Notes under the pieces: generated by a model
What the model saw: the letters and a program-made list of their open reading frames with translations, nothing else
What the model was told of the DNA's origin: nothing
Database searches by the model: none
Shown: piece by piece, positions 25,185-33,456 of the stretch
How positions within the stretch are numbered: position 1 is the first letter of the stretch
Layout of the letters: the number at the start of each line of letters is the position of its first letter
Position numbers and translations under genes: made by a program
Assembly (NCBI RefSeq): GCF_000013745.1
Contig: NC_007925.1
Coordinates: 3,596,001 to 3,660,000 of the forward strand
Length of the DNA stretch: 64,000 nt
Origin: Rhodopseudomonas_A palustris_F
GTDB taxonomy: Bacteria; Pseudomonadota; Alphaproteobacteria; Rhizobiales; Xanthobacteraceae
Direction: 5' to 3'

Positions 25185-25444
25185 AATCGCCGGTCGTGAA
25201 ACGGTCGATCGTGGTCGCGGGCCACAAAACCAGTGTCAGCCTCGAAGAGGCGTTCTGGAACGGCATGAAGGAAATCTCCGGTTTGCGCGACATGACGCTG
25301 TCCGAATTGGTCGGCGAAATCGACAGCAACCGTCAACAAGGCAACCTGTCATCCGCTATCCGCCTATTCGTGCTGGATTATTTCCGCACCCGCGCGGTCC
25401 AGCCGATGCCGGAAGTAAAGACCGAAAGCTTGGCCGCGCACTGA
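25181..25444 (+). CDS. Ribbon-helix-helix domain protein
   Basis: An 87-residue protein. 'VVKRSIVVAGHKTSVSLEEAFWNGMKEI' gives the N-terminal strand and first helix of a ribbon-helix-helix fold, and 'MTLSELVGEIDSNRQQGNLSSAIRLFVLDYFR' the second helix and beyond, as in the RHH_4-type family. Such proteins often bind DNA, but the target is unknown. It is coupled to the DUF4169 gene and convergent with the AsmA-family gene. Confidence 0.87.
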   Translation: MKSPVVKRSIVVAGHKTSVSLEEAFWNGMKEISGLRDMTLSELVGEIDSNRQQGNLSSAIRLFVLDYFRTRAVQPMPEVKTESLAAH

Positions 25445-25489
25445 TCGGCTGAGCAACATCAGCTTTCGCTGGGTCGCGCGTTGGGTCGG

Positions 25490-28400
25490 TCAGAACGCCG
25501 GTCGGGCCGGCAGCGCGGCCGGCGGGGTCAGTTGCAAAGGCGGGCGCAGCCTTGGTCGCCCATCGCCGGGTGCTGGCCGTACATTGATCGGCGGCGGCAG
25601 CGGCGTGGCGCGTTCGCTGTTGACTTGAGGTCCAGCGATCACCGAAGGCGTTGCCGGCCGAACCGGCGGGCGCACAGCATTTAGCTTTGGTTTCGGCGCG
25701 GCGTCGCGGGGGTCGCGTTCCGGCATCGGCACGCTGGCAACCGGAAGGTCGGTCGCCTGGCCACCCGAGGGGGAATCTCCGGGCGGAGGCGACTCCGCTG
25801 CGGGGCTCGGCGGCGCAACCGGCGGAATCGAGGCCGGGGTGGCGATCGCCGGCACCTCTTCGCGTTCGATGGCCTGCAGCCGGCGGGTTTCGGCATCGAT
25901 CCGCCGTCCCGCCAACCACGACGACAGCCCGGCAACGTCAACGCTTCGGGTCAGGCCGTCGGGCGAACCGGCGGCAAAGATCAGGATTTCCGGCGGCCGC
26001 GGCTCGGCCGAGGTCGCCGTCGAGGTCAGGCTGGCGCGAAGGTCAGCCTGATCGGCGATCCCGTCATAGCCTCCCGACACCACCAACCGCACGCCGTCGC
26101 CGTCCAGCGTCGTCGGGCTGACGCGCCAGCGGCCCTCCTCGATGCTGAAAGGAATCTGCGCGCGCGCCACCGCGAGGGTGCCTCGCGCCAGCAATGGATC
26201 GACGATCTGCAGCAGCCTGTCCTCGTCGACCGCCGCGCCGGACTGGCCGGCGGCGATCACCCGTACGAACACGCCGGCATCAAGCCCGGCGATCCGCGCG
26301 GTATCGATCGTCAGCAATCCGCTGCCGGTCAAGGCTGAGGCCAGGGCCGAGCCGCTGCGGCCCTGGCTCGATAGCGTCATTTGCAGCGACGTCTTGCCGG
26401 CCGGCATCGCCAGCGCCCGATAGCGCAGCGCGGCGCCATCGACGCCGGACCATTTGAGCCGGGCATCCAGCGCGACGCCGTCCGCCGACCGCCTCACCGC
26501 GATATCGCCGACAGCGTCGCCGCCGCCGATCTTGCCGGTGAGCTTGTCGATGATCAGCGAACCGCCATCGCTGCGAAGCAATCCGCTGACCGGCCGTAGT
26601 TCGATCCCGCCCGGCACCACCCCGCGCAACGCCTCGAAGGCCAGTTGCCCGCGCCAGCCTTGCAGCGCTCCGCGGCCGAGCGGTGCGGTCTGATCCTTGC
26701 CGGCGGCGCCGAGCGCCAGCCTCAGCACCGGCGCAAGCTCCAGCGAATCCAGCCCGATCGCGCCGTCGACGCCGATCTGATCGCCCATGGTCAGCGCCAA
26801 GCGGCCGCGCAGCCGCGATCCGGCGACGGCGCCGTCGATGTCGTCGAAGCCGAGTTTCTGGCCCGCGATCACCAGCCGCGAGGTCAGGCTGGCGGATGCA
26901 GCGGCGGCATCGGCGCCGTTGCGCGCCAGCAGCGGCGCGATATTGGCGCGGCGGATGGCCAAGTCCAGGGTGGCATTCGGCTCGGCGGCCCAGGGATCGC
27001 CGGAGCCTTTCAGTTCGGCGTCGAGCTCGGCGCCTTGCAGCCTGGCGCTGACCTTGAGCGGCGCGCGCCAGCTTCCGGTTGCCGAGGCCTCAAGCCGCGC
27101 CGCGCCGGGACCCGCGGCGATCAGCCCATCCAGACCGAGCACGACCAACAGCGGCGCGCCGCGCTCCGACGATAGGTTGCTTTCGATTTTGACGTCGCTG
27201 GCCCGCAACGCCTCGACATCGCCGCTGCGGATCGCCGTCAACAGCGGGCTCGCGGTGAAGCTCGCCCGGCCCTTGAGCTGCGGGGCGTCGAGTTCGAGCG
27301 TCGCCCGTGCCGCGCCACGATCGGTCGCGGCGCCGCGCGGGTCGAGCGCTACGGCCAACGTCAAATGCGCCGGGCCGGCTTCGACACCGCTGGCGTCGAG
27401 CCGTGCGGCTGCGACCGGCGCCAGCGGCGCGATCAGTTCGGCGATCCGGCCGAGCGTGGCGGCGGTGGCGTCGACCGTGAGCTTGCCGGTGCCGGCCTGG
27501 CGGTCGAGCGCGCCGGCGCTCTCGATCAGCACGCTGTTAGCGTCGCCGATCCGCAGCCGATCGAGCGTCACGCCGTCCGGACCATAACCGAGCTGCGCCA
27601 GCAACGGCTTCAACGCTTGTCCCGCCCATGTCGCCTCGGCGACCTCCAGCTGCAGCTTGGCAGCGTCGGGCCATGCGGCCTGCGGCCCGGCGAGCGCCCG
27701 CAGCAACGCGCCGGCAGCGTCGAGATCGAGCCGCTCAGCCTTCAGCGCCGCGTCAAGACGTGATCCGCCGGCCTGTCGCGACAGCGCCAACCGCCCGGCG
27801 ACGCGGCCGCCGTCGAGCTCGGCCTTGACGGCCTCGATCGCAAAGCCGCCAGCGCCGGCGCTGACCTCGCCATTGAGTCGGAACGGCTTCTGCGCGCGGC
27901 CGCCGATCTCGGCGCGGCCGGTCAGCCACGCCGCCAACAGATCAGGATCGGCGGAGTCGACGGCCAGGCTGGCCCGCAGGCTATCCGTCGCGCCCGGCTG
28001 GATCAGACCGTTGCTGATCATCGTTTGGGTCCCGCCCGGCGCGCGGAATCCGAGCCGATCGACAATCCAGTTCTGCGCGTCGCTGTGCAGATCCGCGGCG
28101 AGATTCTGCACCGCGCGCCCGCCGAACATGGCCTGCTCGACGCCGATCTCGAGCCGCGTGGCAATCCCCGCCTTGGGCATTGCCGCCAACCGATCCGGCA
28201 AACCCTGCAGCCAGCGCGCCGGCGTCGCGGCGTCGCTTGGCTGTCCGAGCAGGCGGTCGGCATCGAGCTGCCGCGCCGACAGCGCGACATGCAGCTGCGG
28301 CGAGGCGCCAAGCCGCAGCTCGGCCGATCCGGCCAGCCGCAGCGCCGCAGCCTCGGCACCATACGATGCCTCGAGCTGATCGAACCGCGCGGCGGCGGGA

Positions 28401-29209
28401 TCCGCCTTCAGCTTTGCGGCGAGCCGCCACGGCATCGGCGCCGCGGCGTCGGCATTTGCCGCGGCCATCGCTGCGGCGGAGGCGAGCGTCACCACGCCGT
28501 CGAATTGCGGGACGCGGGCCTCGACGTTGAGCAAACCCTCGAGATCCAACGACGCCGCGCGCGCGCTCGACTCCAGCGTCAGATGCAGCCGCGTGCCGCT
28601 GCCCTGCACCGGCCGCCCCGCCGACAACCGGAACGGCATACGCTCGCCGGCCAGCATGAAATTGCCGTCGCCGCGCAGCGATCCGGCGGCGCCGCGGACC
28701 TCGCCGCTGAAGGCGATGTCGTTCAGTTCGAGCGTCCGATGGCTCGCGGCATCATGCAGCACGATCCGGCCGGTGAGATTCAGCCGGTCGATCGACAGCG
28801 CGCCGAGACTGGCAAAGGCGGAGGCTGCCGGCCAGTCCAGCCGGCCCTGCGGATCGAGGGCGAGATCGAGCGCCAGGCCGCCGACGGTGAGTTCGGTGGC
28901 GCGGACTTCGCCGCGCATCAGCGCGCCGAGGCTGAACTCGACGTCGAGCTTGTCGGCCCGCACCAGACCTTTCTCCTGGCCCAGCGCGCCGGCCTTGCCG
29001 ACCACCACCGAGCGCAGCCGCAGCGTCGGCGTCGGCAACAGCCGCGCGTCGAGCGCGCCGGCGACCCGCACCGGCGCGCCGACGACGCGCGCTGCCTCGG
29101 CCTCGAACCGCGGGCGGAACTGGTTCCAATCGATGAACAACGGCCCGACCAGTGCGGCGATCAGCGCAATGATCAGAGCCATTGCCAAGCCGAGTAGCGT
29201 CGTCTGCAC
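25490..29209 (-). CDS. AsmA-family envelope protein
   Basis: A very large protein (1239 residues) with one N-terminal membrane segment ('LLGLAMALIIALIAALVGPLFI'), directly followed by the AsmA signature 'DWNQFRPRFEAEAARVVGAPVRVAGALDARLLPTPTLRLRSVVV'. Long repetitive beta-rich regions follow, with many 'LDLDA...L..L' repeats, and a Pro-rich C terminus. AsmA-like proteins are thought to form lipid-transfer or lipid-homeostasis bridges between the membranes. GTG at 29209 has GGAG upstream and fits the usual start; the frame extends 26 codons farther without support. Confidence 0.92.
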   Translation of the reverse strand: MQTTLLGLAMALIIALIAALVGPLFIDWNQFRPRFEAEAARVVGAPVRVAGALDARLLPTPTLRLRSVVVGKAGALGQEKGLVRADKLDVEFSLGALMRGEVRATELTVGGLALDLALDPQGRLDWPAASAFASLGALSIDRLNLTGRIVLHDAASHRTLELNDIAFSGEVRGAAGSLRGDGNFMLAGERMPFRLSAGRPVQGSGTRLHLTLESSARAASLDLEGLLNVEARVPQFDGVVTLASAAAMAAANADAAAPMPWRLAAKLKADPAAARFDQLEASYGAEAAALRLAGSAELRLGASPQLHVALSARQLDADRLLGQPSDAATPARWLQGLPDRLAAMPKAGIATRLEIGVEQAMFGGRAVQNLAADLHSDAQNWIVDRLGFRAPGGTQTMISNGLIQPGATDSLRASLAVDSADPDLLAAWLTGRAEIGGRAQKPFRLNGEVSAGAGGFAIEAVKAELDGGRVAGRLALSRQAGGSRLDAALKAERLDLDAAGALLRALAGPQAAWPDAAKLQLEVAEATWAGQALKPLLAQLGYGPDGVTLDRLRIGDANSVLIESAGALDRQAGTGKLTVDATAATLGRIAELIAPLAPVAAARLDASGVEAGPAHLTLAVALDPRGAATDRGAARATLELDAPQLKGRASFTASPLLTAIRSGDVEALRASDVKIESNLSSERGAPLLVVLGLDGLIAAGPGAARLEASATGSWRAPLKVSARLQGAELDAELKGSGDPWAAEPNATLDLAIRRANIAPLLARNGADAAAASASLTSRLVIAGQKLGFDDIDGAVAGSRLRGRLALTMGDQIGVDGAIGLDSLELAPVLRLALGAAGKDQTAPLGRGALQGWRGQLAFEALRGVVPGGIELRPVSGLLRSDGGSLIIDKLTGKIGGGDAVGDIAVRRSADGVALDARLKWSGVDGAALRYRALAMPAGKTSLQMTLSSQGRSGSALASALTGSGLLTIDTARIAGLDAGVFVRVIAAGQSGAAVDEDRLLQIVDPLLARGTLAVARAQIPFSIEEGRWRVSPTTLDGDGVRLVVSGGYDGIADQADLRASLTSTATSAEPRPPEILIFAAGSPDGLTRSVDVAGLSSWLAGRRIDAETRRLQAIEREEVPAIATPASIPPVAPPSPAAESPPPGDSPSGGQATDLPVASVPMPERDPRDAAPKPKLNAVRPPVRPATPSVIAGPQVNSERATPLPPPINVRPAPGDGRPRLRPPLQLTPPAALPARPAF

Positions 29210-29402
29210 GCGGTCTCCTTCTGTGGGTCGACCGGCGACGCCTGCGCAAGCGGAGCCCGCGCGGGACTCAAAACGCCGGTGCAGCACCTTGGCCGCAGAC
29301 TATGGCAAGTTCACAGCCTTTAGCCAGAGATGGATCAGCAAACTGCTTGATCGGCGCTGGAGCATTTTCAGATGTGGTTGAAGCATCCGATCCAAAGGCA
29401 GT

Positions 29403-29450
29403 CGTCATTCCGGATTGCGAGTTCGAAGAACGAGCAAGTCCGGAATCCAT
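29403..29450. repeat. 'cattccgg...ccggaat' palindromic repeat left of the IS
   Basis: 'cgtcattccgg' faces 'ccggaatccata'. Right next to it is the near-palindrome ATAATCCCTGCAGGGGTTAT (29447-29466). A matching repeat in the opposite direction lies right of the IS at 30844-30897. The remainder of the AsmA-to-IS spacer (29210-29402) shows nothing recognisable. Confidence 0.75.
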
Positions 29451-29545
29451 AATCCCTGCAGGGGTTATGATGGTGTGGACGGCCCCCTACGGCATCGCTT
29501 TGTGCCAGAATGAGGTTGTCGCAAACTCAAACATGGGAGCCGTCC

Positions 29546-30586
29546 ATGGAGCAGATTATCCGCATTGGGATGGATACGTCGAAGCATTTTTTCCAGCTGC
29601 ACGGGGTCGATGCCGCCGAGAAGCCGGTGCTGCGCAAGAAGCTGCGGCGCAAGGAGATGCTGGCGTTCTTCGCCAAGCTGCCGCCGACGCCGATCGGGAT
29701 CGAGGCCTGCGGTGCGGCGCACTACCTGGCGCGGGAGCTGGGCAAACTCGGCCACGTGGTGAAGCTGTTGGCGCCGCAGCACGTCAAGCCTTACGTCAAG
29801 CGCAACAAGAACGACGGGCGCGACGCCGAGGCGTTGTGCGAGGCGATGAGCCGGCCGACGATGGAGTTCGTGCCGGTGAAGACCGCGGAGCAGCAGGCGG
29901 CGCTGATGCTGATGGGACTGCGGCAGCAGCTGATCGCAAGGCGTACCCAGCTGAGCAATGCGATTCGCGGTTATGCCGCGGAATTCGGCCTGATCTCGCC
30001 GAGAGGTCTCGACAAGATCGAGCCGCTGCTGTTGCGGATCGCGCAGGACGACACCGTGCCGACGCTGGCGCGCGAGCTGTTCGCGCTGCAGGGCCAGGAC
30101 TACGCGCGACTGCAGAATGAGCTGAAGGTGATCGACGCCAAGCTGTTGGCCTGGCATCGCGCCGACGCCTGCAGCCGGCGGCTGGCGCAGATTCCCGGAG
30201 TAGGACCGATCGGCGCCAGTGCGCTGGTGATGAAAACGCCGGTGCCGCAGACCTTCGCCTCGGCCAGGGCCTTTGCGGCCTGGCTCGGCTTGACGCCGAA
30301 GGATCATTCCACCGCCGGCAAGCTTCGGCTCGGCACCATCACCCGCGCCGGCGATGAACTGCTACGCAGCCTGTTGGTGGCGGGAGCGACCGCGGTGATC
30401 CAGCAGGTGCGCCGTGGCCGCGGCCGGGCGTCGCCGTGGTTGCTGGCGCTGCTGGCGCGCAAGCCGCCCAAGCTCGCGGCGGTAGCGCTCGCCAACAAGA
30501 TCGCCCGGATCGCCTGGAAGCTGATGCTGACCGGAGAAAATTACGACGGCGCGCGGATGCTGAACGCATCGCCGCACGCCGCCTGA
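29546..30586 (+). CDS. IS110-family (DEDD) transposase
   Basis: A 346-residue transposase. The N-terminal RuvC-like DEDD domain has 'RIGMDTSKHFFQLH' (first Asp), 'IGIEACG' (Glu) and 'KNDGRDAEAL' (the two Asp residues). A coiled region follows, then the C-terminal Transposase_20 domain, 'LAQIPGVGPIGASALV...FAAWLGLTPKDHST'. GGGAG precedes ATG 29546. There are no frameshifts or stops, so it is probably active. In this family recombination is guided by a bridge RNA encoded in the non-coding end. Confidence 0.96.
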   Translation: MEQIIRIGMDTSKHFFQLHGVDAAEKPVLRKKLRRKEMLAFFAKLPPTPIGIEACGAAHYLARELGKLGHVVKLLAPQHVKPYVKRNKNDGRDAEALCEAMSRPTMEFVPVKTAEQQAALMLMGLRQQLIARRTQLSNAIRGYAAEFGLISPRGLDKIEPLLLRIAQDDTVPTLARELFALQGQDYARLQNELKVIDAKLLAWHRADACSRRLAQIPGVGPIGASALVMKTPVPQTFASARAFAAWLGLTPKDHSTAGKLRLGTITRAGDELLRSLLVAGATAVIQQVRRGRGRASPWLLALLARKPPKLAAVALANKIARIAWKLMLTGENYDGARMLNASPHAA

Positions 30587-30829
30587 GAGATCGGCCGGCA
30601 GGCATTCGCCCGCCGGCCGGGCCGGAGCTGCAAGAGGAGACAGATGGCGCGATCGATCGATCCGAGAGGCGAGACAGTCCGTGGAATCCATTGGCACGTA
30701 AAGGTCGTGACTATGTGTGGAGCTCGCGTCGCGGAAACCATCTTGGCCAGCGGTCCAAAGCGACCGCATCAACAGGCCGGACATATGGATGCAAGCGATC
30801 CGATCCGACATCAAAAACTCTTGTGGCTC
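30587..30829 (+). ncRNA. Candidate bridge RNA region of the IS
   Basis: 243 bases between the transposase stop and the right inverted repeat. A strong hairpin (GGCCGGC...GCCGGCC, 30593-30618) comes first. GGAATCCAT at 30683-30691 is complementary to ATGGATTCC in the right flank (30845-30853), as expected for a right target guide. IS1111-group bridge RNAs are encoded at this end. RNA boundaries and loops are not established here. Confidence 0.5.
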
Positions 30830-30843
30830 GGGGGCCGTCCACA

Positions 30844-30897
30844 TATGGATTCCGGGCTCGCTCGCAGCTTGCGCTGCTCGCGCCCCGGAATGACGGC
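30844..30897. repeat. Palindromic repeat right of the IS
   Basis: 'tatggattccggg' to 'ccccggaatgacgg' with an internal 'gcagcttgcgctgc' hairpin. It is the inverted counterpart of 29403-29450. Confidence 0.75.
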
Positions 30898-30955
30898 CTG
30901 GGAATCTTGAAGCGCATCGATCCAACTCTCGCCAGGATCCGCTATTTCGATCGCG

Positions 30956-32374
30956 CTAAGGTTGCGGCAAAATCTTCCCGGGATTGAAGATGCTCTGCGG
31001 ATCGAGCGCGCGCTTCACCGCCCGCATCGCGTCCAGCGCCTCGCTGCCGAGTTCCGCCTTGAGATACTTCTGCTTGCCCTGCCCGATGCCGTGTTCGCCG
31101 GTGCAGGTGCCGTCCATCGCCTGCGCCCGCTCGACCAGCCGGTGCATGAACTCGTCGCCGCGCGCCATCTCCTCGGGGTCGTCGACGTTGCAGAGCAGCG
31201 AGCAATGGAAATTGCCGTCGCCGACGTGGCCGACGATCGGCGCCACCAGACCGAGCCGCTTCAAGTCTTCCTCGGTCTCCACCACGCAATCCGCCAGCCG
31301 CGAGATCGGCACGCAGACGTCGGTGGCGACCACGCCGGCGCCGGGCCGCAGCGCCCGCACCGACCAATAGGCGTCGTGCCGCGCCTGCCAAAGTTTGCTG
31401 CGATCCTCCGGCCGCGTCGTCCAGGTGAAATCGCCGCCGCCGCACTCGGCGGCGAGTTCGCGGAAATTCTTCGACTGCTCGGCGACCTCGGCCTCGCTGC
31501 CGTGGAATTCCAGCAGCAATAGCGGCGTCTCCGGCAGCGTCAGTTTCGAATAGGCGTTGCAGCAGCGCACCTGCGCGACGTTCAGGAGTTCGATCCGCGC
31601 CACCGGGATCGCGGTCTGGATCGCCAGGATCACCGCCTGGCAGGCGCCCTCCACGGTCTCGAACGAACACGCCGCCGCCGCAATGGTGTCCGGAATGCCG
31701 CGCAGCTTGATGGTCAGTTCGGAGATGATGCCGAGCGTGCCTTCGGCGCCGATAAACAGATGCGTGAGGTCGTAGCCGGCGGCGGATTTCTTCGCCCGGG
31801 TGCCGGTGGTGATGATCTCGCCGTCGCCGCGCACCACTTTCAGCGCCAGCACGTTGTCGCGCATGGTGCCGTAGCGCACCGCATTGGTGCCCGAGGCGCG
31901 GGTCGAGGCCATGCCGCCGATCGAGGCGTCGGCGCCGGGATCGATCGGGAAGAACACACCCTGGTCGCGCAGATGCTCATTCAACGCCTTGCGGGTGACG
32001 CCGGGCTGGATCACGCAGTCGAGGTCCTCGGCGTGCACCGCCAAAATCTTGTTCATGTCGCGCAGGTCGATGCAGACCCCGCCCGCCGGGGCGTTGATCT
32101 GGCCCTCCAGCGAGGTGCCGGTGCCGAACGCGATAACCGGCACGCTGTGCTTGGCGCAGATCCGCACCACGTCCTGGATATCGGCGGTGTCCTGCGCCAT
32201 CACCACGGCGTCGGGCGGCTGCGTCGGCAACCAGGTGGTGGTGTGGCCGTGCTGCTCACGGACCGCCAGCGAAGTGATCAGGCGGTTGCCGAACCGTGCG
32301 GCGAGCGCTTCAATGGCGGCGGCCACCGCCGCAGGCTCCGCTCGCTTCGGTTGATTGGTGATGGTCAGGCCCAC
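30956..32374 (-). CDS. FAD-binding oxidase, D-lactate/glycolate dehydrogenase type
   Basis: A 472-residue flavoprotein. The PCMH-type FAD domain spans about residues 55-235 ('PVIAFGTGTSLEGQINAPAGGVCIDLRDMNKIL' and 'DPGADASIGGMASTRASGTNAVRYGTMRDNVL'). The C-terminal oxidase domain ends with 'VGHVGDGNFHCSLL' and 'GTCTGEHGIGQGKQKYL', the metal- and substrate-binding signature of D-lactate dehydrogenase (cytochrome) and GlcD. It probably oxidises D-lactate or another 2-hydroxy acid and passes electrons to the respiratory chain. The exact substrate is undecided. It is divergent from the thioesterase gene. Confidence 0.94.
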   Translation of the reverse strand: MGLTITNQPKRAEPAAVAAAIEALAARFGNRLITSLAVREQHGHTTTWLPTQPPDAVVMAQDTADIQDVVRICAKHSVPVIAFGTGTSLEGQINAPAGGVCIDLRDMNKILAVHAEDLDCVIQPGVTRKALNEHLRDQGVFFPIDPGADASIGGMASTRASGTNAVRYGTMRDNVLALKVVRGDGEIITTGTRAKKSAAGYDLTHLFIGAEGTLGIISELTIKLRGIPDTIAAAACSFETVEGACQAVILAIQTAIPVARIELLNVAQVRCCNAYSKLTLPETPLLLLEFHGSEAEVAEQSKNFRELAAECGGGDFTWTTRPEDRSKLWQARHDAYWSVRALRPGAGVVATDVCVPISRLADCVVETEEDLKRLGLVAPIVGHVGDGNFHCSLLCNVDDPEEMARGDEFMHRLVERAQAMDGTCTGEHGIGQGKQKYLKAELGSEALDAMRAVKRALDPQSIFNPGKILPQP

Positions 32375-32468
32375 GTCACGACTCCTCCAGGCAGGGCCGC
32401 GAAAGTGTCAAAAGCCGCCGGAGGGGTCAATGGGAAGAATCGGCGAAACCGCCGCACAAGGAGAGCCA

Positions 32469-32999
32469 ATGACGCTGGATGCCGCCAACGATCTCAACGC
32501 CGACGATCTCGGCCTGCTGCCGGTTCCGTTCGTGGCCTCGGTGATGCCGATCGAGCCGGAATGGATCGACTACAACGGCCATCTCAACATGGCTTATTAT
32601 AACGTGCTGTTCGACCGCGCGATCGACGAGCTGTGGCTGCATCTCGGGATCGGCGCGGACTACCTGACGACGCGCGGCGGCTCGACCTTCACCGCGGAAT
32701 GCCACGTGCGCTACCTGCGCGAACTGCATCTCGGCGATCCGGCGCAGGTTTCGATTCTGCTGATCGAGGCCGACGACAAGCGGCTGCATACCTTCGAGGA
32801 GTTGCGCCACGCCACCGAAGGCTGGCTCTCCGCCACCTCGGAGAACATGACGCTTCACGTCGACATGACCTCCCGCAAGACCGCGCCGTTCCCGCCCGAT
32901 ATCCGCGCCCGGATTCAGGCGGTGGCCGAGGCCCATCACGGCGTGACACGGCCCGAAGGCATCGGCCGCAGCGTGGCGATGCCTGCGAAGCGCGCCTAA
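32469..32999 (+). CDS. Hot-dog-fold thioesterase
   Basis: A 176-residue acyl-CoA thioesterase-like protein. 'EPEWIDYNGHLNMAYYNVLFDRAIDELW' is the active-site helix region of the 4-hydroxybenzoyl-CoA-type hot-dog family, with the Asp in 'WIDYNGHLN', and the following strands fit the single-domain fold. ATG at 32469 has AAGGAG upstream; a longer frame is unsupported. The substrate is unknown; relatives act on betainyl- or carnitine-related CoA esters. Its stop codon abuts the convergent DUF1328 gene. Confidence 0.9.
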   Translation: MTLDAANDLNADDLGLLPVPFVASVMPIEPEWIDYNGHLNMAYYNVLFDRAIDELWLHLGIGADYLTTRGGSTFTAECHVRYLRELHLGDPAQVSILLIEADDKRLHTFEELRHATEGWLSATSENMTLHVDMTSRKTAPFPPDIRARIQAVAEAHHGVTRPEGIGRSVAMPAKRA

Positions 33000-33173
33000 C
33001 TAGACCCGGTTGCGCCCCCGCGCCAGCCCGACCACGGCGGACACCAGGAACAGCACCACGGCGATGAAGAAAATGATCTTGGCGATTTCGATCGAGGCGC
33101 CGGCGATGCCGCCGAAGCCGAGAATGCCGGCGATCAACGCGACGACGAGAAACGTAATAACCCAACCCAGCAT
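33000..33173 (-). CDS. DUF1328 small membrane protein
   Basis: A 57-residue protein with two hydrophobic helices ('MLGWVITFLVVALIAGILGFGGIAG' and 'IAKIIFFIAVVLFLVSAVVGLARG'), the standard DUF1328 (YtjA-like) form. Family genes are often stress-induced in alphaproteobacteria. An EcfG-like promoter with 14 bases identical to one at 39741-39754 lies upstream (33244-33268). Function is unknown. Confidence 0.9.
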   Translation of the reverse strand: MLGWVITFLVVALIAGILGFGGIAGASIEIAKIIFFIAVVLFLVSAVVGLARGRNRV

Positions 33174-33243
33174 GACACCAACTCCGTTTTCACATCCGGT
33201 TTCGACTTGAGCGCGAGGGGCCGCCGCGCTGCCTGGCGAAACA

Positions 33244-33268
33244 ATCCATCTTAGGAACGAAAGTTCCG
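33244..33268 (-). promoter_or_regulatory. EcfG-like promoter of the DUF1328 gene
   Basis: On the minus strand GGAAC (33268-33264), 16 bases, GATT (33247-33244). The -35 is exact and the -10 deviates (GATT against CGTT). The 14-base sequence GGAACTTTCGTTCC is shared with the promoter at 39730-39754. Confidence 0.5.
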
Positions 33269-33456
33269 ATGCGAATCGGAGCCGCAAAGTCACGGAAAAG
33301 CGAGGGTTTTCCGGGTCTCGCGGCAATCGCCCGTCGTCGCCAAGGCAAGACAACTCTGTCAAGCCGCGGCCTCAGGGCCTATATGGCGGATAACCCCGCT
33401 ATGGAGGCTTCCTCCGCACCGGCCCGCGGTGCCATCGTGGGCGGAAGACGATTCGC

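Larger units (their letters stand above)
29474..30843 (+). mobile_element. IS110-family insertion sequence, IS1111-like
   Basis: A 14-base perfect inverted repeat (TGTGGACGGCCCCC at 29474-29487; its complement at 30830-30843) encloses one DEDD transposase gene. Inverted repeats near the ends, a short 5' spacer (58 bases) and a long 3' non-coding part (243 bases) fit the IS1111 subgroup. Exact boundaries may lie a few bases outside the repeats, as IS1111 repeats are sub-terminal. The element appears intact. Confidence 0.88.
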
